From Alicyclobacillus shizuokensis NBRC 103103 (lineage in GTDB: Bacteria > Bacillota > Bacilli > Alicyclobacillales > Alicyclobacillaceae): a DNA stretch of 64,000 nucleotides. A program made the position numbers and the translations under genes. This document shows, one piece after another, positions 8,301-17,853 of the stretch (positions are counted from its first letter, which is position 1; every line of letters begins with the position of its first letter). The stretch spans positions 1 to 64,000 of the forward strand of contig NZ_BCQV01000009.1 of NCBI RefSeq assembly GCF_001552255.1, given 5' to 3'. The notes under the pieces are model-generated. The model was given only the letters and a program-made list of their open reading frames with translations, had not been told where the DNA came from and did not search any database.

Positions 8301-9290
8301 ATGCCGACTGTCTACGTCACTCGGCGCTTGCCCGACGATGTGATGAAACGTCTGCAGGCGTCTGTCCACGTCTCATTTTACCCGAATGACGCCGAGCCGG
8401 TTCCACGCACTCGGCTGTTGGCAGATGTGGCGGGCGCCGACGGCATCCTCAGCATGCTGACCGACCGGGTGGACGCCGAGGTGATGGATGCGGCGGGACC
8501 TCAGCTGCGGGTCATCGCCAACTTGGCTGTCGGGTATGACAACATCGATGTGGGGGAGGCTGAACGGCGTGGTATTGTGGTCACCAATACGCCCGATGTG
8601 CTGACGGAGACCACCGCCGACCTGACTTTCGCCCTGATGATGGCGGCCGCCCGCCAGCTGTCGAGCGCCGAGCGGAGCCTGCGCGCCGGGCAGTGGCGAG
8701 CGTGGAGCCTGCTCTCTTACACCGGAGTCGATGTGTACGGCAAGTGTCTCGGTATTGTCGGCATGGGACGCATCGGGGAAGCGCTGGCCCGGCGCGCCGC
8801 CGGGTTTGGCATGCGCATCCTGTATTTCAACCGTCATCGCCGCCCAGAGGTGGAACAGGCTTCGGGGGCGACCTTCTGTTCGTTTGACGAGCTGCTGGCC
8901 ACGGCCGATTTTGTGGTCGCGCTGGCGCCGCTGACAGCCGAGACACGTGGCATGTTCAACCGGCGCGCCTTTGGCTTGATGAAGCGAACAGCCGTGTTTG
9001 TCAACACTGCCCGCGGTCCCATTGTCGATGAGGAGGCGCTCGTGGAAGCGCTGAGGGAACGGCAAATCTTCGCCGCCGGACTCGACGTCTATGCCGAGGA
9101 GCCTTTGCCGCCCGAGCACCCTCTGCTGCAGTTGGACAACGTGGTGCTGCTGCCGCACATCGGGTCCGCCAGCGTCGAGACAAGGCTCGCTATGGCCCGC
9201 CTGGCGGTGGACAACATTTTGGCGGTGCTGGGCGGGCAAGCCCCGCTGACGCCGGTCGTGGGCCCGACCAGCGGGATCCCACACGCCTGA
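8301..9290 (+). CDS. D-2-hydroxyacid dehydrogenase (glyoxylate/hydroxypyruvate reductase-like)
   Basis: NAD(P)-dependent D-isomer 2-hydroxyacid dehydrogenase. The Rossmann motif GIVGMGRIGEALARR (about residues 151-165) and catalytic residues Arg in NTARGPIVDEEAL, Glu in DVYAEEPLPPEHPL and His in LPHIGSASVETR are all present. The overall pattern (NLAVGYDNIDVGEAERRG, LTETTADLTFALMMAAARQL) fits glyoxylate or hydroxypyruvate reductase (GyaR/GHRB) rather than 3-phosphoglycerate dehydrogenase, since there is no ACT domain. Start ATG 8301 follows AAGGAG by 10 bases. Convergent with iadA, separated by a shared palindromic terminator. Confidence 0.9.
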   Translation: MPTVYVTRRLPDDVMKRLQASVHVSFYPNDAEPVPRTRLLADVAGADGILSMLTDRVDAEVMDAAGPQLRVIANLAVGYDNIDVGEAERRGIVVTNTPDVLTETTADLTFALMMAAARQLSSAERSLRAGQWRAWSLLSYTGVDVYGKCLGIVGMGRIGEALARRAAGFGMRILYFNRHRRPEVEQASGATFCSFDELLATADFVVALAPLTAETRGMFNRRAFGLMKRTAVFVNTARGPIVDEEALVEALRERQIFAAGLDVYAEEPLPPEHPLLQLDNVVLLPHIGSASVETRLAMARLAVDNILAVLGGQAPLTPVVGPTSGIPHA

Positions 9291-9330
9291 GGCGCCTCAG
9301 CAGCAGTACTGCCGTCGCCGGCTGAGGCGC
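9287..9330. terminator. Palindrome-rich bidirectional terminator between convergent genes
   Basis: CTGAGGCGCCTCAG (9287-9300) is a perfect 14-base palindrome overlapping the stop codon of the left gene. GCGCCTCAGC (9292-9301) also pairs perfectly with GCTGAGGCGC (9321-9330) across a 19-base loop. Two alternative hairpins can therefore form in either transcript. No U-run follows. Confidence 0.5.
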
Positions 9331-10634
9331 TGGCGCTCATGCGGGTCCGGGAAGTCGTCCGGATCGTCCTCGTCGGGGCTGACCATGTGGCGTCCCCGCT
9401 GTTTGTCCTCCTTGCCGGTCGCTGGTTTGCTGCCGGGAGCCCCGGGAACGGCGGAGGCGTTTTCGAACGTTCCGAATACAACAGGCTTTCCATTTTCCAC
9501 CATCTGTTGGCCTTTGGCGAACACATGTTGGATTTGAAACTTCTCATCGGTGAGGATGAGGTCAGCGTCCAGCCCGGGGCGAATCATCCCTTTGTGACCC
9601 AGTTTCAGCACCCGCGCGACGTGCCGGGTGACGATGGAGACGGCCGTTTCGACCGGTATCTCCTCTTCCACCACCATGTCGCGCGTCTCCTCCCACAGGG
9701 TCGCAATCGATCCGATGCCCATCGCGACGATTTTTCCCGTGTCATCAAAGATGGGGGAGCTGCCGTTGCTGTCCGAACTCATGGTGATGAGCTGCGGCCG
9801 CACTCCAGCGTCAAGCAGTTGACGGACGGCGCGAGCCGGTTTGACGGAGATGTGGTCGTGTTTATCCGGGCGAATGCCCGACGTAACGTCGACAAATCCG
9901 CCCTGCCGGCCGTAACGGATGGCCTCCCGCAGCAGATCGGGGTTGCGGTTGAGGTGGGTGGGGACGAACACCGAACGGGGGAGTTCCGTCTGTGCCAGGA
10001 CCTCAAACAGAATGTCCAGCCTCGAATCATCGTCACCCACGTGCAGATGCAAAACGCCCGCCTTGCCCGCCAAAAGCCCCCCGACGCGCGCCTCGCTCGC
10101 CAACTCGGCGATGTCGTGCCGGGTTGGATGGCTGGACCGGGAATCGGAGATGGCGATTTCTCCGACACCTATCACCTTGTCGATGAGCACCAGGTCCGAG
10201 CGAGGCGTGCCTGTGATGGTGCGCGTGGGGACCTGGTAGGCGCCACTGTAGATGTAGGTAGTGATGCCTTCAAACTCGAGGCCGTTGGCCTTGGCCAGCA
10301 GCTCGCGGGTACTGCGCGTGACGCCGTCGGTTCCCAGCACACCCACGGCGGTTGTCACACCCGCGGTGGTCAGGTGGCTGAGAGCGATCTCGGGTGTTCG
10401 ATAGTGAAACCCGCCTTCCCCGCCGCCGCCGGCCATGTGCACGTGTTGATCAATCAAGCCCGGGAACGCGTACAGGCCTCGTCCGTCTATCTGCTGGATG
10501 TCCGGCAACACGCCGTGCAGTGACAGGTCATCGGCGATGGCGATGATTTGTTTCCCAGCCATCAGGATGTCCTTATTGCCCATAGGGGTGGGGGCGTAGA
10601 CGGTGGCCCCTTTGATGAGGGTGAGCATGGACAA
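9297..10634 (-). CDS. iadA: Beta-aspartyl (isoaspartyl) dipeptidase
   Basis: Metallo-amidohydrolase that cleaves isoaspartyl dipeptides released when damaged proteins are degraded. Visible family motifs: PGLIDQHVHMAGGGGEGGF (first zinc HxH), YSGAYQVPTRTITG, KVIGVGEIAISDSRSSHPT, VLHLHVGDDDSRLD, PTHLNRNPDLL and SSDSNGSSPIFD. Start is probably TTG 10634, seven bases after AGGAGG; ATG 10628 is the alternative. The product is about 445 residues, longer than the roughly 390 usual for IadA, because of a charged 50-residue tail (GSKPATGKEDKQRG, DEDDPDDFPDPHER) absent from the catalytic fold. Convergent with the dehydrogenase gene. Confidence 0.93.
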   Translation of the reverse strand: MSMLTLIKGATVYAPTPMGNKDILMAGKQIIAIADDLSLHGVLPDIQQIDGRGLYAFPGLIDQHVHMAGGGGEGGFHYRTPEIALSHLTTAGVTTAVGVLGTDGVTRSTRELLAKANGLEFEGITTYIYSGAYQVPTRTITGTPRSDLVLIDKVIGVGEIAISDSRSSHPTRHDIAELASEARVGGLLAGKAGVLHLHVGDDDSRLDILFEVLAQTELPRSVFVPTHLNRNPDLLREAIRYGRQGGFVDVTSGIRPDKHDHISVKPARAVRQLLDAGVRPQLITMSSDSNGSSPIFDDTGKIVAMGIGSIATLWEETRDMVVEEEIPVETAVSIVTRHVARVLKLGHKGMIRPGLDADLILTDEKFQIQHVFAKGQQMVENGKPVVFGTFENASAVPGAPGSKPATGKEDKQRGRHMVSPDEDDPDDFPDPHERQRLSRRRQYCC

Positions 10635-10852
10635 ACGAATACCTCCTGTCAACCTTGGGGGTGATATCCGGTAGTCTACCCGGGGACGCCAGGACGGAAT
10701 CGCCCGCAAGTGGATTGGCGATCCGGTCAGGCAAGCTGTCGAGTGAGCTTCCGATCTGATTGTCGGGCGCGGCTTCGTCCGATAAAGTAGACGGTGGCAA
10801 GGGATTCTCGTGGGTGTCTGTGGATTATCGTTTCTGGGAGCGGGGGAGTTGC

Positions 10853-11449
10853 GTGCAAAGCGTGTTCTTCGCGTTGCTGCATCGATTACGTTCCACCATC
10901 CGCTGGGGCGGCATGATGGCTCTGCAGTCGGAGGATGTGGCGCAGCACAGTTTTGGCGTGGCGCTGATTGCCCATGCGCTATGCGTGATTGATGAATCGG
11001 TGTACGGACAAAAGCCAGATGTGGCCAAGGTGCTGGCGGCGGCGTTGTTGCATGACGCATCGGAAGCCATCCTGACCGACGTGGTGGCGCCCGTAAAAAA
11101 GTACAACGAAGAAGTGGCGGAGGCATTTGGCCGCTTGGAGCGGTTGGCTGAACGGCAATTGGTCGCCTCCCTGCCCCAGGAACTGCGTCCCGCCTATGCG
11201 CAGGCATTGGCGAGAGAGGACGAGAGCGTGGCCGCCTATGTCCATGCCGCAGATAAACTGGACGCTCTCTGCAAGTGTCGATTGGAAGTGCGGCGCGGCA
11301 ATCAAGAGTTTGCATTGGCCGCTGAGCAGATCTCCAAGCAGGTGGCCGCCATCGCGGAAACCATGCCGGCTGTGAGATACTTCGTGGAGCGGTTTTTGCC
11401 CGCCTTTGATCATACCGTCGACGAGTACAGGTATCTGCAGGAAAACTAA
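10853..11449 (+). CDS. HD-domain nucleotidase, YfbR-like
   Basis: Predicted 5'-deoxynucleotidase that removes phosphate from deoxynucleoside monophosphates. The HD metal site is visible: His in SEDVAQHSFGVA, HD in ALLHDASEAILTDV, and Asp in YVHAADKLDALCK. VAPVKKYNEEV and the R-rich N-terminus (HRLRSTIRWGGMM) match YfbR. Start GTG 10853 is chosen because GGGGGAG lies five bases upstream and YfbR homology begins there. Followed directly by a strong hairpin terminator. Confidence 0.85.
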   Translation: MQSVFFALLHRLRSTIRWGGMMALQSEDVAQHSFGVALIAHALCVIDESVYGQKPDVAKVLAAALLHDASEAILTDVVAPVKKYNEEVAEAFGRLERLAERQLVASLPQELRPAYAQALAREDESVAAYVHAADKLDALCKCRLEVRRGNQEFALAAEQISKQVAAIAETMPAVRYFVERFLPAFDHTVDEYRYLQEN

Positions 11450-11475
11450 CGGGGGACGACGCTTGTCGTCCCCCG
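11450..11475. terminator. Hairpin terminator between convergent genes
   Basis: CGGGGGACGAC and GTCGTCCCCCG form a perfect 11-bp stem with a GCTT tetraloop. It lies one base after the nucleotidase stop and 34 bases beyond the sodA stop on the other strand, so it can serve both. No clear U-run. Confidence 0.75.
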
Positions 11476-11509
11476 CGGCCAGCTGTTGCCTTTGGCGCTT
11501 GCAAGCGGA

Positions 11510-12118
<609 letters not shown>

Positions 12119-12309
12119 GACAATCCCTCCAATGCAGTGTAATGGGTGCAACCATCACCACTCATCTTACCGCAACGGACAGACTATTTCCACTCACAGC
12201 TTCAGCTTGTCCGCGGCACCCTCGAATTGCTCAGGGCGAGCATTGATGGTATACATAGGAGGAAGTGGACAAGGCGGCACCTCGTGAGTTGTTGGAGGAT
12301 GTTAGCACA

Positions 12310-13107
12310 TTGTACAGGCGGGTGAACAGTTTGACACTGTTGCAAGGAAAAAACGTCCTGGTGATGGGTGTGGCGAACAAGCGCAGCATCGCCTGGGGAG
12401 TGGCTAAGTCGGCCTACCGGATGGGGGCCAGATTGGTGTTCACGTGTTTAAGCGAACGTGAGCGAGGAAAGATCCAGGAGTTGCTGGATGAGACTATGCC
12501 AAACGAGGACTTTCCTATCGTTCAGTGCGATGTCAGTGACGACGCGCAGATGGACAGGGCGTTTGCGGAAATCGGTGAGAAGGTGTCGGTTCTGCATGGA
12601 CTGGCCCATTGCGTGGCATTCGCCAAAGGCGACGAGTTGCAGGGCGAATACGTGAACACCTCGCGTGACGGGTATTGGTTGGCTCAGAACATCAGCGCCT
12701 ACTCGTTGGTTGCTGCTGCCCGGCGGGCGCGTCCCCTGATGCGGGAGGGCGGTTCCATCGTCACCCTGACCTACCTGGGCGGTGAGCGGGTGGTTGAAAG
12801 CTACAACGTGATGGGTGTCGCCAAGGCGGCGCTTGATGCCAGCATGCGTTATCTGGCCAAGGACTTGGGCAAGGACAACATTCGTGTGAACGCCATTAGT
12901 TCCGGCCCTGTGCGCACGGTGTCGGCCAAAGGGGTGCACGGATTCGACAAGATGCTGCACGTCTTGGCTGAACGCGCCCCGCTGGGCCGCGCAACGGATC
13001 CCGAAGAGGTCGGCGATGTGGCCTCTTTCCTGTTCTCCGACCTCTCCCGCAATGTGACAGGGGAGATCATCCACGTGGACGGCGGCTATCACATCCTGGG
13101 CATATAA
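12310..13107 (+). CDS. fabI: Enoyl-[acyl-carrier-protein] reductase (NADH)
   Basis: Last step of each fatty-acid elongation round: reduction of trans-2-enoyl-ACP. Short-chain dehydrogenase fold with the FabI-specific cofactor loop VMGVANKRSIAWGVAKS, HGLAHCVAFAKGDELQGEYV, TLTYLGGERVVESYNVMGVAK (Tyr-x6-Lys catalytic pair at its end) and SSGPVRTVSAKGVHGFDKML. The frame is open from GTG 12265, but AGGAGG is only two bases from that codon. TTG 12310 (GGAGG 11 bases upstream) or GTG 12322 fits homologue length better, so the start is unsettled. Triclosan-type inhibitors target this family. Confidence 0.94.
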   Translation: MYRRVNSLTLLQGKNVLVMGVANKRSIAWGVAKSAYRMGARLVFTCLSERERGKIQELLDETMPNEDFPIVQCDVSDDAQMDRAFAEIGEKVSVLHGLAHCVAFAKGDELQGEYVNTSRDGYWLAQNISAYSLVAAARRARPLMREGGSIVTLTYLGGERVVESYNVMGVAKAALDASMRYLAKDLGKDNIRVNAISSGPVRTVSAKGVHGFDKMLHVLAERAPLGRATDPEEVGDVASFLFSDLSRNVTGEIIHVDGGYHILGI

Positions 13108-13160
13108 ACGGTCATGACCACCAGACAGCTTGGCCGGACCGGGACGGATGGGCCGGCCGC

Positions 13161-13188
13161 GCGCCCAGCCGAGCAACGCGCTGGGCGC
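13161..13188. terminator. Hairpin between convergent fabI and pyrD
   Basis: GCGCCCAGC (13161-13169) pairs perfectly with GCTGGGCGC (13180-13188) across a 10-base loop, in the 130-bp convergent gap. No U-run on either side. Confidence 0.5.
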
Positions 13189-13236
13189 CTATCTCCTCAT
13201 CCTTGCTATCCCGTACAGAATTATGATTGTGCGGTT

Positions 13237-14334
13237 TCACAGCTGAGCCAGCGTCTTCGCGCGGCTGCCCACCGCTTCCCGGATGTGCGAGAACCCGTCT
13301 CTCGCCAACAGGGACGGCAGTTCTTGTACCAGGCTGCGCACAAGGGCGGGACCGTGGTAGATAAAGGCGGTGTAGACCTGCACCAGGCTTGCGCCCGCGC
13401 AAATCTTCTCATAGGCGTCTTGTGCGGTCGAGACGCCGCCACAGCCGATGATAGGCGTTTGGTCTCCGATGGCCAGGTGCAGGCGGGCAATGACCTGGGT
13501 GGAGCGAGTGCGCAGGGGTTTGCCGCTGAGTCCGCCTTGTTCATGGCTGTGCCGCGAAGAGAGTCCCTCGCGGCGGACGGTGGTGTTGGTCGCAATCAGG
13601 CCGTCCACTCCGGCTTTGCAGAGCCGCTGGGCGATGTGGACGAGCGTATCGTCCGGGAGGTCGGGTGACAGTTTGACAAGCACCGGCGGTCTATGGGGGA
13701 CCATCGCCGTGTTCGCCTGGTACAGCTCGTCGCGCTTCGCCAAGACGCGGGCGACAAGCGGCAGCAGGGATTCTTCCGCTTGCAAATCGCGCAGTCCAGG
13801 CGTGTTGGGAGAACTCACGTTGATGACGATGTAGTCGGCGAGCGGATAGACGGTCTCCATGACCAGAAGGTAATCCTCGGCTGCCCACTCGTTGTGGGTG
13901 GTCTTGTTGCGGCCGCAGTTCACACCGACAATGCCTCGGCGCCGGCGCTGCGACAGATGTTTGCGCAGGGCGGCGGCGCCGCGATTGTTGAAGCCCATGC
14001 GGTTGATGAGCGCCTCGTCCTCGAGGAGGCGGAACAGGCGCGGCTTGGGATTGCCTGGTTGGGGTCTGGGTGTGACGGTGCCGACTTCGAGGAAGGAAAA
14101 GCCGCACGCGAGCAAACCGTCGATGGCGATGCCATCTTTGTCCAGTCCCGCCGCCAAACCAATAGGATGGGGAAAGGACAGCCCCCATAGAGTCTGGGAC
14201 AAGTGCGGCGTTGCTGGCCCGATGCGTCCGAATAGGCGGGCGGCGCCTGGAAACAGGGAAAGGGTACGCAGGGTTATTCGGTGAGCTCGTTCTGGGTCCA
14301 TGTGAAAAAGAACGCTGCGAATCAGGGGATACAT
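13237..14334 (-). CDS. pyrD: Dihydroorotate dehydrogenase (quinone), class 2
   Basis: Fourth step of pyrimidine synthesis, oxidising dihydroorotate to orotate with FMN and quinone. The N-terminal helix pair typical of membrane-associated class 2 enzymes is present (MYPLIRSVLFHMDPERAHR), then GLAAGLDKDG, FLEVGTVTPRPQPGNPKPRL, RMGFNNRG, the catalytic-serine motif VINVSSPNTPGLR, LVKLSPDL and IGCGGVSTAQDAYEKICAGA. Class 1B, the electron-transfer type usual in Bacillus, would lack the N-terminal helices. Start ATG 14334 has GGAGG six bases upstream. It stands alone rather than in a pyr operon. Confidence 0.94.
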   Translation of the reverse strand: MYPLIRSVLFHMDPERAHRITLRTLSLFPGAARLFGRIGPATPHLSQTLWGLSFPHPIGLAAGLDKDGIAIDGLLACGFSFLEVGTVTPRPQPGNPKPRLFRLLEDEALINRMGFNNRGAAALRKHLSQRRRRGIVGVNCGRNKTTHNEWAAEDYLLVMETVYPLADYIVINVSSPNTPGLRDLQAEESLLPLVARVLAKRDELYQANTAMVPHRPPVLVKLSPDLPDDTLVHIAQRLCKAGVDGLIATNTTVRREGLSSRHSHEQGGLSGKPLRTRSTQVIARLHLAIGDQTPIIGCGGVSTAQDAYEKICAGASLVQVYTAFIYHGPALVRSLVQELPSLLARDGFSHIREAVGSRAKTLAQL

Positions 14335-14458
14335 GCAGTTCCTCCCGGACTGAAATAATAGTGCCTGGTGGCTGGGCAAACAGTCGAGTGTCTTTGAGTT
14401 CCAATATACGTTTTGGCACATGAATTGACAAATCTCGCTCTGCGCACGCGGGATGGGT

Positions 14459-14487
14459 TTGATTTATCCGAATATCATGCCTATAAT
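14459..14487 (+). promoter_or_regulatory. SigA-type promoter of the amino-acid permease
   Basis: TTGATT (14459-14464), 17-base spacer, perfect TATAAT (14482-14487), 54 bases before the permease start. Confidence 0.7.
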
Positions 14488-14540
14488 GGTGGCACAAAGC
14501 AGTCATCTTATTTCTTTTTTTAGCTGAAAGGAGAGAACCT

Positions 14541-16142
14541 ATGGCTGGGGCGGCTTCATTCAAAAAAAAGCTGAACCTGCTCGACCTCACGTTTCTAGGG
14601 GTGGGGTCCATCGTCGGTTCGGGCTGGTTGTTTGCAGCGCAGGGGGCAGCTGCGTATGCAGGCCCGAGTGCATGGTTGGCGTGGGTTATCGCTGCAGTGG
14701 CATTCATTCTTATCGGTTTAACGTATGCCGAACTTGGGGGCATGCTCCCGCGCGCTGGAGGTTTCGTTCGCTATCCCAATTATACGCACGGCAGCTTGAC
14801 TGGGTATCTTACGGGATTTGCGGCGATGCTGGCGTATTCCAGCGTGGCCGGCGTCGAGGTGGAAGCGGTGCGCGGGTACGCGTCGCGTTGGCTTCCGGGC
14901 TTGGCCAGCGGTGATGGACCTTCCGCATGGGGTTACATCTTGGAAATCGCGCTGTTGGTGGTCTTCTTCCTCTTGAATTACTGGAGCGTCAATGTATTCG
15001 GCAAGGTCAACTCGATTGTAACGGCTATCAAGTTCATCGTTCCCCTACTGACTCTCATCGTGCTGTTGTTCAGCTTTCATGGCGCCAACTATTCGGTGGG
15101 CGGCGCCAGTCCCGGCGGCTTCAAGGGTGTCATGCAGGCAGTGGCGGTGGCGGGCATCGCGTTTGCGTTTCTCGGTTGGCGCCAGGCGGTGGACTTCGGC
15201 TCTGAGGCAAGAAACCCGCAACGGCACATCCCGCTCGCCATCATTATCGGGATCTCCATCAGCGCGCTGTTGTACATCGCGTTGCAGTTGGTGTTCATCG
15301 GGGCCGTACCGCCCGATGTTTTGGCTAAGGCGGGAGGCTGGGCGCACCTGCAGTTCCAAGACGCGCCCTATGCTGACTTGGCGACCTCGCTTGGCATGGC
15401 GTGGCTGGCTAATGTGCTGTTTGTCGATGCCGTCATTTCTCCGTCTGGGACGGGCAACATCTATGTTTCCGGCACCACCCGCGTGTTGTTTGCCTGGGCC
15501 AAGACGGGCCTGTTCTACTCGCTCTTCGGCAAGGTGGACCGCCGCACCGGTATTCCGCGTGGCGCCCTGTGGTTGTCGTTAATTTTGGCAATCGTCTGGG
15601 TTTTGCCGGAAAACTACAGCGTCTGGAGCGGTTTGGTGGGTGCCGTCACCGGGGCCACAGTGTTGACCTACGTGTGCGGACCGATTTCGGTAACTTCTCT
15701 GCGCAAAACGTCGCCAGACCTCCATCGTCCGTTTAAGCTGGGTGGGCTCGCGGTGATTGCGCCGCTGGCCTTCATCGCCGGCTCGTTCATCATCTACTGG
15801 GGTGGTTGGAACAACAACAGGTTCTTGATTGGTATGACGCTCGCGTCGCTGGTCCTGTACTTTGCCTTCATGGACCGGGATGAGCACTGGCACCAAAAGC
15901 TGAAGTCAGAGTGGCGGTCGGGCATTTGGCTGGTCGTATATTACGTATTCATGATGGTGATGTCCTACATTGGATCGTTTGGTCCTCTGAAAAACCCCAT
16001 CATCCCGTATGGTTGGGATTTGCTGGTCGTCGCGGTGGGGGCCATCATCATTTATTATTGGGCGGTTGCTAGCGCTCTGCCGCAGCCGATCATAGATACC
16101 GATGATGAAGAGGACGTCGCGGTCAAAGCAGCCAATGTTTGA
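14541..16142 (+). CDS. APC-family amino acid permease, YveA-like
   Basis: 533-residue inner-membrane transporter with about 12 hydrophobic segments. The opening LNLLDLTFLGVGSIVGSGWL and the following LTYAELGGMLPRAGGFVRYP are the APC signature and closely resemble the Bacillus aspartate-proton symporter YveA. A substrate-binding glycine-rich unwound helix 1 (GSIVGSGW) is present. GAAAGGAGAG lies about 6 bases before the ATG, downstream of a clear promoter. The C-terminal tail after the last helix is acidic (DTDDEEDVAV). Aspartate or another acidic amino acid is the likely substrate by analogy only. Confidence 0.88.
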   Translation: MAGAASFKKKLNLLDLTFLGVGSIVGSGWLFAAQGAAAYAGPSAWLAWVIAAVAFILIGLTYAELGGMLPRAGGFVRYPNYTHGSLTGYLTGFAAMLAYSSVAGVEVEAVRGYASRWLPGLASGDGPSAWGYILEIALLVVFFLLNYWSVNVFGKVNSIVTAIKFIVPLLTLIVLLFSFHGANYSVGGASPGGFKGVMQAVAVAGIAFAFLGWRQAVDFGSEARNPQRHIPLAIIIGISISALLYIALQLVFIGAVPPDVLAKAGGWAHLQFQDAPYADLATSLGMAWLANVLFVDAVISPSGTGNIYVSGTTRVLFAWAKTGLFYSLFGKVDRRTGIPRGALWLSLILAIVWVLPENYSVWSGLVGAVTGATVLTYVCGPISVTSLRKTSPDLHRPFKLGGLAVIAPLAFIAGSFIIYWGGWNNNRFLIGMTLASLVLYFAFMDRDEHWHQKLKSEWRSGIWLVVYYVFMMVMSYIGSFGPLKNPIIPYGWDLLVVAVGAIIIYYWAVASALPQPIIDTDDEEDVAVKAANV

Positions 16143-16161
16143 CGTTTGACGAATCCTGTGT

Positions 16162-16191
16162 GCGGTCCCGGGCTCGGTGCCCGTGGGCCGC
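16162..16191 (+). terminator. Possible terminator after the permease gene
   Basis: GCGGTCCCGGGC and GCCCGTGGGCCGC form an imperfect GC-rich stem 20 bases after the permease stop, followed by ATCTTTGATTTT. Confidence 0.5.
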
Positions 16192-16265
16192 ATCTTTGAT
16201 TTTGACCCATTGTGGTTTGCGCGGCTGGTTCTGTCACGCAGGTGCCGAGATCGACGTCTAAATGA

Positions 16266-16826
16266 GTGACACGGGGGGTGTGGCGTCCTTTGTTCGAGGC
16301 ATCCAATACCCCACCCGTCGATCCGATGGCCCTTCTGGACGAATGGATGCGCCTGTACGGGCAGGACGTCCTCAATCTGGCTTATTCCTATGTCCGCAAT
16401 TATCATCAGGCGGAAGATATCGCCCAAGATGTGTTCTTGCGTGCGTTTGCCAAGATGGACTCGTTTCGCGGAGATAGCAGCGTAAAAACCTGGTTGTTAA
16501 CCATCACCGCCAACCGTTGCAAAGACTATCTGCGCTCGTGGGTCGTTCAGCGTGTCGTCGTGGATGATGAGCATCTCAACCAGGTCGTGGATGATGTTTC
16601 ACCGGAACTGGAGGTCGCACGGAAGTTGGAAGAGGATGGACTGTGGGCGGCTGTGCACTCCTTGCCGGCCAAGTATAGCGAGGTATTGATTCTCTATTAC
16701 CGACATGACCTCAGCAGCCGGGAGATTGCCGAGGTGTTGAACACGACAGACCAGAACGTCCGTACAAGACTGCATCGGGGCCGAGCGATGTTGAAACGGC
16801 TTCTGGAGGGGGAAGGCAGTCTGTGA
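16266..16826 (+). CDS. ECF-subfamily RNA polymerase sigma factor
   Basis: Extracytoplasmic-function sigma factor with only regions 2 and 4. Region 2: YGQDVLNLAYSYVRNYHQAEDIAQDVFLRAF and TWLLTITANRCKDYLRS. Region 4: LPAKYSEVLILYYRHDLSSREIAEVLNTTDQNVRTRLHRGRAMLK. Start is uncertain: GTG 16266, GTG 16278 or ATG 16326, the last beginning right at region 2. Its stop overlaps the GTG start of the next gene by 4 bases. The neighbour has a transmembrane helix, the usual arrangement of a sigma factor and its membrane-bound anti-sigma protein. The target promoter and signal are not deducible. Confidence 0.93.
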   Translation: MTRGVWRPLFEASNTPPVDPMALLDEWMRLYGQDVLNLAYSYVRNYHQAEDIAQDVFLRAFAKMDSFRGDSSVKTWLLTITANRCKDYLRSWVVQRVVVDDEHLNQVVDDVSPELEVARKLEEDGLWAAVHSLPAKYSEVLILYYRHDLSSREIAEVLNTTDQNVRTRLHRGRAMLKRLLEGEGSL

Positions 16827-17836
16827 ACAAGTATCCGCATGATGTGGAGAGACTGAGGGCGCTTCCGAAGATTCCGTTTTCCCAGACCTTGCATCAGAGA
16901 ATTTTGGCGGCAGCGCAGTCTACCCATGAATCCGAATCGGCGGTCCGTGGGCCGCGGGAGCGGCGCTGGAACCAGTTATTGGGCGTATCCGGCATGCTGG
17001 CGGCGGCTGTCATGGTGGCTGCGGTGCTCTCCTCGGACGTGGTTTCCAATCGTCATGGTCAGCACTCGCAGGTCATCCAGCAGTCCGACTCCAGGGCAGC
17101 GCAGAGCAAGGCTGCGGGCCAGACGGGTTCGCCCATCCCGGCATCGGTTTCTCCTCAGCACGTCCAGGCAGCGCCGTTGAAAGTCGAATCCATCTGGATT
17201 GGGTCTGATGCCGAGCACCCTGGGGATGTGGTTTACGCGCGTTTGCGCAATAACGGCTCCCGCTCCTTGGGACGCTACGATGTTATAGGGGTGTTGGGCT
17301 TTGGTCCTGGTGCGGATAAACAGGATATGCTGAGCTATGATCACCTGATCCTCACGAACGGGCCGGATCGGCCGATTCGTCCCGGCACGGAGGGGACGTG
17401 GTCCTTTCGTCCCCTCGGCGTGAGTGAGAACGAGTGGAACAGCGCCACCTTTCCACATCTGTGGTTTTTGCAGAGCGCGGCCGCGTCGGCACAGTCGTCT
17501 TCACCTTGGCGGCCGGTGTCGGGACTGCAAGTGCAGGACTTGCACGTTCAGCCAGGGGATCATCCGGGCCAGGTGAAGGTAGGAGGCTTCTTGATGAACG
17601 ACCGCCGCACTCGGGCCTCGTTGGACGATGTGTGGGCTATCGTCTGGTTGGCGCCGCCGGGTGTATCTGACTGGACGAATTCGCGCGCCATCCGCTTCAT
17701 CAGCAGCCTGCGAGGGGCGGCGGGCGTTCATTCGCTTGCCGCCGGCCGTTCGCACGCAGTATACTTTCCGCTGCTGGGGCCCAATATCGATTATCGTCAA
17801 CTGGTGCCGCACCTGGTGCTGGTAGAGCCGTCGTAG
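16823..17836 (+). CDS. Probable membrane-anchored anti-sigma protein
   Basis: 337 residues: a roughly 50-residue cytoplasmic N-terminus, one transmembrane helix (about 53-73, GVSGMLAAAVMVAAVLSSDV) and a 260-residue extracytoplasmic part. The exterior region has repeated patterns such as SIWIGSDAEHPGDVVYARLRNNG and a later LQVQDLHVQPGDHPGQVKVGG, suggesting two related beta-sandwich units. No zinc-binding HxxxCxxC anti-sigma motif is seen, so the assignment rests on topology and the ATGA-type coupling to the ECF sigma gene. Start GTG 16823 overlaps the sigma stop codon. Confidence 0.6.
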   Translation: MNKYPHDVERLRALPKIPFSQTLHQRILAAAQSTHESESAVRGPRERRWNQLLGVSGMLAAAVMVAAVLSSDVVSNRHGQHSQVIQQSDSRAAQSKAAGQTGSPIPASVSPQHVQAAPLKVESIWIGSDAEHPGDVVYARLRNNGSRSLGRYDVIGVLGFGPGADKQDMLSYDHLILTNGPDRPIRPGTEGTWSFRPLGVSENEWNSATFPHLWFLQSAAASAQSSSPWRPVSGLQVQDLHVQPGDHPGQVKVGGFLMNDRRTRASLDDVWAIVWLAPPGVSDWTNSRAIRFISSLRGAAGVHSLAAGRSHAVYFPLLGPNIDYRQLVPHLVLVEPS

Positions 17837-17853
17837 GAAGGCGGGGTGATTGT

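Noticed and set aside
10635-11504. Upstream extension of the iadA frame (about 290 codons)
   Set aside because: Overlaps the nucleotidase gene on the other strand, is Pro/Arg-rich, and a TTG with AGGAGG marks the true start.
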